Positions 15,418-23,212 of a DNA stretch of 32,181 nucleotides are shown one piece after another. Under the pieces are notes generated by a model. That model was given only the letters and a program-made list of their open reading frames with translations, searched no databases and was not told where the DNA came from. How positions within the stretch are numbered: the stretch's first letter is position 1; every line of letters starts with the position of its first letter. The position numbers and the translations under genes are program-made. The stretch comes from Armatimonadetes bacterium 55-13 (GTDB lineage: Bacteria; Armatimonadota; Fimbriimonadia; Fimbriimonadales; Fimbriimonadaceae), in contig MKRX01000011.1 in NCBI GenBank assembly GCA_001898035.1, positions 94,364 through 126,544 of the forward strand, given 5' to 3'.

Positions 15418-16637
15418 AAGTCGCTTGCCGTGAGGCCAGCAGAAGTCAGCAGACCATGGGAAAGGGTTTGCGGTTCATTCAAAACCGCCTTGAGAAAGTG
15501 GAGGTCCGAAAACTCCTCACCAGTCGGCTTGGACTGATAGAACTTGAGGATCTCTTCTCTCGGCAAATTGTCAAAATCGATCTCGGAGATGGGGCGGGTT
15601 GTCTCCATCTTTTGATCGGAAGGAAGGTTCATGGTCAGATCTCGCGAGTTTTCTGGCCACCTGGGCCCAGATTCTTGGCGAGCCAATCGCTTATCGAGTT
15701 GCTTGTACCAGGATTCGGGATCGATCCCCCGGGATTCCAGGAAGTCAAAAGTATGCGTGCCTGGCTGAAGCAGCGCGGCGATCATGTGGTCTAGCGTGAC
15801 GAAGGGCGCTTTACGGATTCGCGCTTCGTTGCCTGCGGCATGGAGACACAGCCCGGTAAGGGCTAGAAACTCCTTTCCTTCCGGCAACTCTCGGGAGTAG
15901 GCATCCGAGAGAGGAAGTCGCTCCTCATACCGGCTGGGGTCCTGCTCGTACAGTTCATCTTTAACTGCTTGGGCTCGTGCCAATTCGGGACGGTTACTCA
16001 GCGCTTCTTCCTGGAGTTTGGGCCACATTTTGTCGAGAAGTCCCCGCATGTTGCTCATGGTTGCCGCCATGAAATCAACGGGCTTCTCGGGGGTTTCCTT
16101 GAGCACGGAGAGAGAACGCTCTAGTTCATCGGGTGAAACGACTTGCAGGACCGTGTCCCGCACTTCCCCTTCGCCCTCCAGCAAGGCAACGGCAAGATCG
16201 CCAATCTTGGGTTGAGTACCGGTCTGCTTTCCGTGGTGTTTAATCCTCTTGAGCGCATCGCGAACCACTGAAGAAACGACGCGGTTGTTTTGAAGCATCC
16301 GTTTTGCCCCGGGATCGAGTTCAGCTGCTTCGGCAGAGAAGGCATTAGGTTCCGGCGCGGGCTCGTTGGTATCACCAACCGAATTCAGGAGTTCGAGAAT
16401 CTTTTCTTGGTCTACCGACAGGGCGCCGCACCAACGGTCCGTCATTTCGTGCTGATGTTGGAAAAGCCCAAGGACGATATCCACCGATCCCATCATCTGG
16501 TTCTCCAATGCATCCAGCCCCAGGTGGGCGTTTCTAAGGGCTGTCTCTTGCTGCGTGACAAGCAGGAACTGAACCAACGATGGGTTCATGCCCGTGAAGT
16601 TCTGTTCTGATGAATCGCGGTCCGACAAGAAACCCAC
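15414..16637 (-). CDS. Clp N-terminal-repeat-like protein without ATPase domain
   Basis: 407 residues from a GTG at 16637, supported by GGAG eight bases before it; an internal ATG at 16589 has no such signal. The protein contains segments that resemble Clp R-domain (Clp_N) repeats: about 17-85 (ALRNAHLGLDALENQMMGSVDIVLGLFQH), about 110-190 (PKIGDLAVALLEGEGEVRDTVLQ), about 275-330 (FVTLDHMIAALLQPGTHTFDFLESRGID) and a shorter one at the end (FSDLHFLKAVLNEPQTLSHGLL). Each has the pattern of a helix, a HLLLALL-like helix and a glycine turn. No Walker A or B motif is present. In Clp proteins this domain binds substrates or adaptors, so an adaptor or decoy role is possible. The repeat assignment is mine by eye. 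Confidence 0.58.
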   Translation of the reverse strand: MGFLSDRDSSEQNFTGMNPSLVQFLLVTQQETALRNAHLGLDALENQMMGSVDIVLGLFQHQHEMTDRWCGALSVDQEKILELLNSVGDTNEPAPEPNAFSAEAAELDPGAKRMLQNNRVVSSVVRDALKRIKHHGKQTGTQPKIGDLAVALLEGEGEVRDTVLQVVSPDELERSLSVLKETPEKPVDFMAATMSNMRGLLDKMWPKLQEEALSNRPELARAQAVKDELYEQDPSRYEERLPLSDAYSRELPEGKEFLALTGLCLHAAGNEARIRKAPFVTLDHMIAALLQPGTHTFDFLESRGIDPESWYKQLDKRLARQESGPRWPENSRDLTMNLPSDQKMETTRPISEIDFDNLPREEILKFYQSKPTGEEFSDLHFLKAVLNEPQTLSHGLLTSAGLTASDF

Positions 16638-16684
16638 CCCTTTGACTCCAATGAGTCACTCAAGTTGTGAGCATAGTCGAAAGA

Positions 16685-17851
16685 TCACAGGGCACGAGAA
16701 ATCACCGACAACTTGTTGTGCAATGCCCAGTCAAAGTCATCCCAAATTTCAACCACAGACTCGTGTAGAAATCCCTCCAAAACGTGCCAGACTTTTGATT
16801 CTTGGTAGACCTTCAACCTTGCAGGATCGTATCGAACAATGCTTCCAAACCAGTACATCACGAGATACGCGATTTCCATTTGATCTAACCTGCACCACTT
16901 TGGCATCCACTCCGAAAGATCCAGATATCGGTAAAGTTCGGTTCCATTCCCGCCAGAATGTTGCCGGTAACTGGCGCCCATTTGTCGAAACAACTTCGCG
17001 GTGAAGTCCAAGGCTTCCGAATCTGTTTTGTAGGGCCATGAATCGCTTGATTTGTATGATCTGCATTCAACGCCAACAGACATTCCAGGGGAGAGCTTCC
17101 TAGAGACTTTTGTGATTCCGAGTTCTTCAATGCTGACGCCAGCGTTGGCGAGAACATCTATAAGAGAACGACTCGATTCATCTGATTTTAACTGGCTCGT
17201 AGAGACAGAAAACTCAAATCGGAATTCATTAACGTTGGGGTCAATTACTAATAGTGGATCAAGGATATATGTAGGAGAAAACGACTTTCCAAACACAAGA
17301 TCACATTCTGAAGTGATTGATTGCATGGACGAAAGTAAATCCACAATGGCGATTCTGTGCGATCGTCGCCCCCAAGCAAAATTCTTGCGTATCGAAATAA
17401 GTTCTGGAAAGATCCCCTCTTGTTTGATCTCTATGGACTCATCCAAAAATGAAGAGGCACTCGTTTGCCTAGAAATTCCATGAACAAGTTTCCTAAGCCT
17501 TAGACCAGGGTTTCTCAACTCCACAATAGCCTTAGCAATATTCATGTAACAGTAGTAAAGATACAGAGGCCTAGTGCTTTCACTTGTGGTATGAGAACTC
17601 AAATAAAAGTCGAGAGCTTGTTGAAGATATGCGGCGATATCTGTAGCGGCTTCAGAAACCCTTTCTGCATCCAAATTCGGATTAAACGCTTTAAGTTGTT
17701 CTTCCGCAATTTCTCGAACGCATAGAAGCTTAATAGATGACCATCTTAGAGTCTCGATAGCCCCTCGAGTTGTTGATTCTGAGAAAGACGGATATCCTTC
17801 AAACTTGACTCGTTTGACACCGCCGTAGAATTGCGTAGGCTCGTGCGTCAT
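16685..17851 (-). CDS. YaaC-like family protein
   Basis: 388 residues. The best family fit is YaaC-like (as in Bacillus YaaC). RPLYLYYCYMNIAKAIVEL at about 94-112 matches its PMLLFYGMVQLLKA-type helix, LVHGIS at about 122 matches the LxHG motif, and IEIKQEGIFPEL at about 139-150 matches VKIQKNGLF. The C-terminal block MEIAYLVMYWFGSIVRYDP fits the helical end of that family. Function is unknown. No signal peptide or membrane segment. The gene is visibly A+T-richer than its neighbours and lies 18 bases after the ThuA stop and 47 bases before the Clp-N-like start, so the three could form one transcript. The composition suggests recent acquisition. Confidence 0.68.
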   Translation of the reverse strand: MTHEPTQFYGGVKRVKFEGYPSFSESTTRGAIETLRWSSIKLLCVREIAEEQLKAFNPNLDAERVSEAATDIAAYLQQALDFYLSSHTTSESTRPLYLYYCYMNIAKAIVELRNPGLRLRKLVHGISRQTSASSFLDESIEIKQEGIFPELISIRKNFAWGRRSHRIAIVDLLSSMQSITSECDLVFGKSFSPTYILDPLLVIDPNVNEFRFEFSVSTSQLKSDESSRSLIDVLANAGVSIEELGITKVSRKLSPGMSVGVECRSYKSSDSWPYKTDSEALDFTAKLFRQMGASYRQHSGGNGTELYRYLDLSEWMPKWCRLDQMEIAYLVMYWFGSIVRYDPARLKVYQESKVWHVLEGFLHESVVEIWDDFDWALHNKLSVISRAL

Positions 17852-17869
17852 CGCTTTTTCTCTTTCAGA

Positions 17870-18616
17870 CTATTGTTGGATATTGACCACCTGCAAGATC
17901 CCGCCCTTCACATGAGCTTGGAACTTCTCAGATTCCCACAGGTCTTCTCGATGGCCGAGCGCAGTGTAAAAGACCTTTCCCTTGCCATAGGGTCTCACCC
18001 AAGCAAGAGGAACATCTTCGGGTTGTCCGGCTTCGGGAGCGCCGTCGGGCGGGTGGGTGTCAAGGGACAGGAGGACCGTTCCCCGATTGCGGATGGATCC
18101 GTCTCTGTGGGGATGGAAAAGGTAAATTTCATCCTTCACTTTCCAGGCGCCTCCTAGCGGTTTGATGGCGGGGTTCTCGGGATGTTCGAGTTTGAGCACA
18201 ACCTCGCATTGGTTGCCATGCCCCTTAAAGTTGAGACCGAGCATGTCCATGAACGACGCGTCTCCCTTCATCTGCTCAGGTTGGCAAGTATTGGCGGCGC
18301 TGTGGATGCCGACGAAGCCGTGACCCTCTTTTACCCAGTTCAGGAAAGCGGTCATGTCTGGGATACCGATATCTCCGGTGGTGCTATTGAAGATTACGGC
18401 GGAATACTTCTTCAAAGCTTCGGGCGAGAGTTTGGCTTTGACCTCTTCCCCATTCTTCGCCGTCTCCACGTCCATCTCATCTTTCAGGATGCGGGTGAGA
18501 ATCTCCGTGCTCATTTCAATGCACGAGTGGCGGTAACCCGTGGTGTGGGTGACGATGAGAACGGTGGGACGGGCGGGGGTGGTGAGCATGGCGGCGGTCG
18601 CGATTAGGGCCAACAT
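17870..18616 (-). CDS. Secreted ThuA domain protein
   Basis: 248 residues from the ATG at 18616, chosen over one at 18709 because AGAGG lies nine bases before it and a signal peptide follows (MLALIATAAMLTTPARP). The ThuA fold, a glutamine-amidotransferase-like sandwich, is seen in VLIVTHTTGYRHSCIEM, AVIFNSTTGDIGI, FLNWVKEGHGFVGIHSAANTC, FKGHG, DEIYLFHP and the closing PLAWVRPYGKGKVFYTALGHRED. ThuA domains are common in secreted sugar-related proteins of planctomycetes and relatives; the founding member acts in trehalose use, but most have no proven activity. It is divergent from rplJ and probably first in a unit with the YaaC-like gene. Confidence 0.88.
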   Translation of the reverse strand: MLALIATAAMLTTPARPTVLIVTHTTGYRHSCIEMSTEILTRILKDEMDVETAKNGEEVKAKLSPEALKKYSAVIFNSTTGDIGIPDMTAFLNWVKEGHGFVGIHSAANTCQPEQMKGDASFMDMLGLNFKGHGNQCEVVLKLEHPENPAIKPLGGAWKVKDEIYLFHPHRDGSIRNRGTVLLSLDTHPPDGAPEAGQPEDVPLAWVRPYGKGKVFYTALGHREDLWESEKFQAHVKGGILQVVNIQQ

Positions 18617-18833
18617 CGGCTTTACCTCTTTCCTATTCTGATTCGAGAACAAGGCGGAAAGTCCTGCCATTGCGCGGGTCAGGAATCTTGTGCCATACTG
18701 TTTGGACACTCTGAAGACAGCAGGTGGCTTAGCGCCCTAATCGATCTATACGAGATCGGCCCGCCGAGGGGATGATTGAGACAGTTTTGTCGAATGCCGT
18801 TTTACGGTGTTTGAACGACCATCAGGGTCACAC

Positions 18834-18878
18834 AAGGCTTCCGCATCTACCTCCTGCGGAAGCCTTTTCTGTTTTCTT
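18834..18878 (+). terminator. Leader terminator/attenuator upstream of rplJ
   Basis: A perfect 12-bp stem (AAGGCTTCCGCA at 18834-18845 with TGCGGAAGCCTT at 18855-18866) has a nine-base loop TCTACCTCC and is followed by TTCTGTTTTCTT. It lies about 40 bases before the rplJ start, pointing with the gene. Many bacteria regulate rplJL through an L10-binding leader that ends in such a terminator, so this is probably the off state of that switch. The antiterminator partner is not resolved by eye. The divergent gap from 18617 to here holds no gene. Confidence 0.75.
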
Positions 18879-18919
18879 CAGGACTCCCGTTTTCGAACGG
18901 GAAAGGTGCGAATACAAAA

Positions 18920-19594
18920 ATGCCAACCGCAGATAAAGCACGCACAATTGAGCAGGCCAAGGAGTGGTACTCCAAATCGGTCGGCGTAGTCTTCACGGAC
19001 TATCGCGGGCTCAAGGTGAAAGAGGTCCAGGCTCTTCGCCGATCCCTTCGAGAGAAGGGTGGCGAGATCCACGTCCTCAAGAACACCTTGTTCCGCCTTG
19101 CCGCCGGTGACGATGTCACCAACATGCCGGATGAGTTCCACAACGGAACGACGGCAGTTGCGTTCGTCTTCGAAAACGAAGCCGAGTGCGCCAAGGTTCT
19201 TCTCGATTATGCGAAGTCCAGCAAGATTCTCAAAGTCAAGGGCGGCTATTTCTCCGGTAAGGCCTTCACCTCGAAGGAAGTCGAGGCGCTCTCTGAACTC
19301 CCACCGCGCGATGTTCTCATCTCGCAGGTCATCGGAGCCATTGCCGCGCCGCTCACCAACCTCGTTGGCACCATCGAAGCCCTGTACGCAGATCCGATCC
19401 GCGTTATTGGCGCCGTGGCCGACAAGGTAGCAGAAGGCAGCCCCTTGCCCGAGCCGACCGCTGAAGAAGCACCCGCTTCCGAAGCCGCCGAAGCTCCCGC
19501 AGAGGCCGCCGCTGAGGAGACTCCCGCCGCTGAAGCGCCTGCCGAAGCCGAAGCTGCTCCCGCCGAAACGAATTCTGAGGAGACCGCTGAGTAA
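18920..19594 (+). CDS. rplJ: Large ribosomal subunit protein uL10
   Basis: L10 forms the base of the L12 stalk and binds 23S rRNA. The N-terminus (RTIEQAKEWYSKSVGVVFTDYRGL), VQALRRSLREKGGEIHVLKNTL, AVAFVFENEAECAKVLLDYAKS and PPRDVLISQVIGAIAAPLTNLVG are typical in order and spacing. The L12-binding helix follows at about 145-170. Residues about 171-224 form an extra tail of almost only A, E, P, S and T (AEEAPASEAAEAPAEAAAEE), making the protein 224 residues long against a usual 165-180. GGGAAAGG lies upstream of the ATG. The gene is followed 38 bases later by rplL. Confidence 0.96.
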   Translation: MPTADKARTIEQAKEWYSKSVGVVFTDYRGLKVKEVQALRRSLREKGGEIHVLKNTLFRLAAGDDVTNMPDEFHNGTTAVAFVFENEAECAKVLLDYAKSSKILKVKGGYFSGKAFTSKEVEALSELPPRDVLISQVIGAIAAPLTNLVGTIEALYADPIRVIGAVADKVAEGSPLPEPTAEEAPASEAAEAPAEAAAEETPAAEAPAEAEAAPAETNSEETAE

Positions 19595-19632
19595 GCGCTC
19601 CCAACCGTTAACCCGCAACCAAGGAAAACACA

Positions 19633-20028
<396 letters not shown>

Positions 20029-20046
20029 ACCGATCCGACTCTTTAC

Positions 20047-20087
20047 GGGACCTACCTCTACGAGGTGGGTCCCATTTTTATTTTTTC
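20047..20087 (+). terminator. Intrinsic terminator of rplJL
   Basis: GGGACCTACCTC (20047-20058) pairs with GAGGTGGGTCCC (20062-20073) with one G-U pair and a three-base loop. ATTTTTATTTTTT follows. It starts 18 bases after the rplL stop. The T-run contains the stop codon of the convergent small membrane-protein gene. Confidence 0.9.
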
Positions 20088-20257
20088 TCGACCGCCCATT
20101 CCGGCGGAAGCACCCGTTGCCAGCCTCCTGACATGTCAAATATGCGATATGCGACCAGCGCCACGGTCAGCGCGGCGAGACTCAAGGTCAAGATTCGGAT
20201 GCGGTGCGTGAGGACCGCTCGACGAATGGCGTCCTCGGAGCGCTCACCGGGGGACAT
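20078..20257 (-). CDS. Small single-pass membrane protein, 59 residues
   Basis: The frame runs from an ATG at 20257 to a TAA at 20080-20078. A charged start (MSPGERSEDAIRRAVLTHR) precedes one strongly hydrophobic segment (ILTLSLAALTVALVAYRIF, about 22-40), then a short tail (MSGGWQRVLPPEWAVEKK). The ATG lies inside the end of the previous small gene, overlapping it by 14 bases, and GGGTGG lies just before it. I do not recognise the family. It is probably an inner-membrane peptide made together with its upstream neighbour; both lie on the nuoG strand directly after nuoG. Confidence 0.6.
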   Translation of the reverse strand: MSPGERSEDAIRRAVLTHRIRILTLSLAALTVALVAYRIFDMSGGWQRVLPPEWAVEKK

Positions 20258-20399
20258 ATTCCACCCACGGAAGTTCGCTCAGCAATACCGATAACACGAG
20301 GCACACAAGGACTCCCAAGTTCAACATCATCAGGAATCCAACCGCCGCCTCCAAAAATGTCAAAGACGGTCGCCATTGCCATTTGCGAACATTCGTCAT
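20244..20399 (-). CDS. Small single-pass membrane protein, 51 residues
   Basis: The frame runs from an ATG at 20399 to a TGA at 20246-20244. The start is basic and aromatic (MTNVRKWQWRPSL). A long hydrophobic helix follows (EAAVGFLMMLNLGVLVCLVLSVLL, about residues 17-40), then SELPWVEYVPR. Positive charge before the helix predicts an N-in topology. It begins 38 bases after the nuoG stop and overlaps the next small gene by 14 bases. No family recognised. An accessory role near complex I is possible only by position. The coding case rests on membrane-like composition, the overlap and the tight packing. Confidence 0.55.
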   Translation of the reverse strand: MTNVRKWQWRPSLTFLEAAVGFLMMLNLGVLVCLVLSVLLSELPWVEYVPR

Positions 20400-20437
20400 A
20401 GCAAAACCAACCGCCTTAAGTGCGTAAAGGGTTCCCT

Positions 20438-22534
20438 TTAGCGGATCACGAAGCCTTCAGCCGGAAGCTTGTCATAGGTTGCTCCTTCGAACGCCGGGTT
20501 TTCCTTGGCGATCTCGGCCATGACCTCACCTGGATTGAAGAACGGGGTTGCGGGGCGAAGGCGGACGGCGATCTCGGAGAAGATGTTCCAGCCCGGCTTG
20601 GTGGAGCCCTTCGGCTTCAAGACGGGGCGCATGCGCTGGACGCGTCGCTCGACGTTCGTGTACGTTCCGTCCATTTCGGCCGGGGCGCACTGCGGCAGGA
20701 CCACGCTGGCATAGTGCATGGCTTCCGAGGCCACTGTGCCTTGAACGGCAAGGAACTCGACATTTTCAAGCGCTTGCTGGACCAGTTCTCGGTCGGGATA
20801 AAGAGCAAACGGATCGACATTGACCAGCCACAGAGCCTTGAGCTCGCCAGCGGCCGCGGCGTTCAGGATCTGGTGGGTGTGCATTCCCTCCTTCGTGCCG
20901 AGCAAGGTCGCTCCCTCGGCGTTGGCCTGAAGGCTGTAGCAGTTGAACTTTCCGTTGGTCACCATCGCCAGACCCGCCAAAGCCTCCAGAGCGTCAACAC
21001 CGCTGGCTTGGTTATACATGGATCGGGTGGTGATGATGGGGGCGCCTTCCAGAAGCTCGGCGGCGACTCTTAATTTTTCGGCAGGGACGCCGGAAAGCTG
21101 CTCCACGTGTTCTGGAGTGAAAGGCTTGATCGCGTCAGCGGTGGCGGCAGGAACCTGGGCCTTCCCTGCGCTCACCAGGAGCGAAAGCAATCCGCTAGCC
21201 ACGGCGGCCTCGGTCCCTTCCTTGTAACGAAGGATGACTTCGGCGAACGAATCGGCATCGGTCGGGGCGTGGTGAGCGACCACGACCTTGGCGCCATTTT
21301 TGAACCAAGCTTTGCGGACGCGGAGGAAGACGATGGGAAGTTCGTCAGCAAGGGACGTGCCGAATACGAGCATCGACGGCGCATCTTCCAGCGATGCGAT
21401 GGTGCTTTGAACTTCCGAGACGCCCAGTTTCTCGCCGACGCCGGTGACCAAGTTTCGCTCAAAGCGGTGGTCGAGATTCTTAGTGCCAAAGATGCCGGTC
21501 ATCAGCCGGTTGAGCATGAAGACATCTTCGTTCGAGTTCGCGGCTCCCCCGAGGGCGGCAACCTTGTCTCCGCCGTTGGCGAAGGCTCGGATCACATCGG
21601 AATAGACGCGCGCCCAGTCCGTCGGGACCAGTTGGTCGCCTTCACGAACGAGCGGGGTCAACAGCCGATCCTCGGAGTTGTAAAATTCGTGGCCAAACTT
21701 ACCCTTGTCGCAAGTCCACTCCTCGTTCACGCCTTCGTTCGTTCGACCATTGATGCGGACCATCTTGCCCACGCGGTAGTCGAACCAGACGTTACAGCCG
21801 TTAGAGCACACCGTGCAGACCGCAGGTTTGGTCTCCAGGTCCCACGGCCTGGCTCGGAAGCGATACTTGGCAGAGGTGAGAGCGCCCACCGGGCAGATCT
21901 CAATCACGTTGCCAGAGAATTTCGATTCAAAGTCTCGGAGTTCAAACGTCGAGGGCTGCATATTCGCGCCCCGGAATCGGAATGCCAGTTCGGAGTCGCC
22001 GGAGATCTCTTCCGTAAAGCGAACGCATCGTCCGCACTGAATACAGCGCTCAAGGTCCAGGGTGACGTACTTGCTCAGCGGGAACGCCTTCGGCGCGTGG
22101 CGCTTCAGTTCCACGTAGCGGGAAGTGGACGGGCCGTAGAAAAGTGTGTTGTTCTGAAGGGGGCACTCGCCACCGCGGTCGCAGATCGGACAGTCCAGCG
22201 GGTGGTTAATGAGGAGGAATTCCAGGACACCCTTTCGGTCTCGGTGGACCATCTCGGTGTCGGTGTAGACGGCCATGCCTTCGGAAGCGGGCAGGGTACA
22301 GGCGGCTTGCGGCTTGGGCATCTTTCGAACGGTGCCATCCGGCTGCTTGAAACCGACTTCGACGATGCACATGCGACACATGCCGACCGGCTTCATTCGG
22401 GGGTGGTAGCAGAAGATCGGAATCTCCAATCCCAATCGTTTGACTGCTTCAACGATCAGCTCGCCTTTAGGGACCGCGATCTCGATGTCGTTGATCGTAA
22501 TGTTTACCGTCTCGATTTGAACTGCCGCTGCCAT
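20438..22534 (-). CDS. nuoG: NADH-quinone oxidoreductase subunit G
   Basis: 698 residues. NuoG carries iron-sulfur clusters of the peripheral arm of complex I. The 2Fe-2S site is C42, C53, C56, C79. The HxxxCxxCxxxxxC site is H111, C115, C118, C124. A 4Fe-4S site is C164, C167, C170, C214 (ERCIQCGRC, EICPVG). The N7-type site is C240, C243, C247, C275, present only in some lineages. The molybdopterin-oxidoreductase-like region then runs to the end, with degenerate late motifs (SVVLPQCAPAEMDGTYTNVERRVQ). The protein is on the shorter side for bacteria. None of the other thirteen nuo genes is adjacent. Two tiny membrane-protein genes follow it on the same strand. Confidence 0.95.
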   Translation of the reverse strand: MAAAVQIETVNITINDIEIAVPKGELIVEAVKRLGLEIPIFCYHPRMKPVGMCRMCIVEVGFKQPDGTVRKMPKPQAACTLPASEGMAVYTDTEMVHRDRKGVLEFLLINHPLDCPICDRGGECPLQNNTLFYGPSTSRYVELKRHAPKAFPLSKYVTLDLERCIQCGRCVRFTEEISGDSELAFRFRGANMQPSTFELRDFESKFSGNVIEICPVGALTSAKYRFRARPWDLETKPAVCTVCSNGCNVWFDYRVGKMVRINGRTNEGVNEEWTCDKGKFGHEFYNSEDRLLTPLVREGDQLVPTDWARVYSDVIRAFANGGDKVAALGGAANSNEDVFMLNRLMTGIFGTKNLDHRFERNLVTGVGEKLGVSEVQSTIASLEDAPSMLVFGTSLADELPIVFLRVRKAWFKNGAKVVVAHHAPTDADSFAEVILRYKEGTEAAVASGLLSLLVSAGKAQVPAATADAIKPFTPEHVEQLSGVPAEKLRVAAELLEGAPIITTRSMYNQASGVDALEALAGLAMVTNGKFNCYSLQANAEGATLLGTKEGMHTHQILNAAAAGELKALWLVNVDPFALYPDRELVQQALENVEFLAVQGTVASEAMHYASVVLPQCAPAEMDGTYTNVERRVQRMRPVLKPKGSTKPGWNIFSEIAVRLRPATPFFNPGEVMAEIAKENPAFEGATYDKLPAEGFVIR

Positions 22535-22586
22535 TCCGTATCCTTCAGATTCAATCTAGGAGTCTACCATCGGAATCTCCCCGGTT

Positions 22587-22608
22587 GCTTCGCCGGTTTT
22601 GGCGAAGC
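22587..22608. other. Hairpin between nuoG and the 120-residue gene
   Basis: GCTTCGCC and GGCGAAGC are separated by GGTTTT, an 8-bp perfect stem in the 101-base gap. No T-run follows on the minus strand, so it may be a weak terminator for the upstream gene or a transcript-processing site. Confidence 0.4.
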
Positions 22609-22635
22609 GAACGAACCTGGGAAGAAGCCACCTGG

Positions 22636-22998
22636 TCAGGCAGCTTGTACGGCTTTGAAGAAACGGGCGACTCGGATAAAGAACGCCTGGATTTCGCCCA
22701 ATTTTTTCTCGAATCCTCGGATTTGATCGTCGGGGGACATTGGGAGCGACATCTCCTTTTGAGCATTCAAGACTTTGAGAAGGAGATCCAGCCGATACCA
22801 ATTCACATCGTCAGCAGATACGTCAAGACTCACGACCCCCCGGTCGCGAAGAGCCCTCAGATAGAGGCTCCCAACTTCCACTTGAACTTCAGCGTTTCCA
22901 AAGCACTCTTGATCGCGCTCTTCACGGATGATGAAGCCGTTATACTGCTCCACTAACCGGAACAACTCCGGCGACAGTTCACGAACCAATTCAGACAT
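22636..22998 (-). CDS. Hypothetical protein, 120 residues
   Basis: The family is not recognised. The start is well supported: GGAGGAAGG lies four bases before the ATG, the best ribosome binding site in the window. The product looks soluble and mostly helical (SELVRELSPELFRLVEQYNGF; FEKKLGEIQAFFIRVARFFKAVQ), with a central mixed segment (EVQVEVGSLYLRALRDRGVVSLDVS) that could be a small alpha-beta fold. No signal peptide, membrane segment or metal motif. It lies 101 bases upstream of nuoG on the same strand and could share its transcript. A palindrome CAGCAA-TTAC-TTGCTG (23043-23058) sits about 45 bases before its start and may be an operator. Confidence 0.72.
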   Translation of the reverse strand: MSELVRELSPELFRLVEQYNGFIIREERDQECFGNAEVQVEVGSLYLRALRDRGVVSLDVSADDVNWYRLDLLLKVLNAQKEMSLPMSPDDQIRGFEKKLGEIQAFFIRVARFFKAVQAA

Positions 22999-23166
22999 CT
23001 AACCTTCCTCCGTGGGTTTGCAGACAAATCCACTTAGACCTGCAGCAATTACTTGCTGAATACAACCTCGAATACAGGAAAGACCTTGTTCGTGCGCAAC
23101 AAACTCTCTCCACCTACAGAAGAGATTGGGCGCTCCGATTGATTTCTGTCCTGAGCCAATTACCGC

Positions 23167-23187
23167 TTTTGACCGGCTCGGTCAAAA
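23167..23187. other. Symmetric hairpin after the PhyH gene
   Basis: TTTTGACCG-GCT-CGGTCAAAA is a perfect 9-bp stem with a three-base loop, 26 bases past the end of the dioxygenase gene. It carries T on the 5' side and A on the 3' side in either reading. That helps pairing but gives no T-run after the stem, so termination is possible but not standard. The surrounding gap (22999-23212) shows no gene. Confidence 0.5.
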
Positions 23188-23212
23188 AACCGGCCATTGA
23201 ACTAGGGTTTTG

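Noticed and set aside
18776-18804. A TTGAGA element with an A/T-rich element 17 bases on, as a possible rplJ promoter
   Set aside because: The -10 match (GTTTTA) is poor and promoter consensus in this lineage is unknown, so I do not annotate it.
21107-22726. A 539-codon open frame on the plus strand
   Set aside because: It is the complement of nuoG, whose cysteine ligands are all intact. The antisense frame shows no domain and is explained by GC-rich codon bias.
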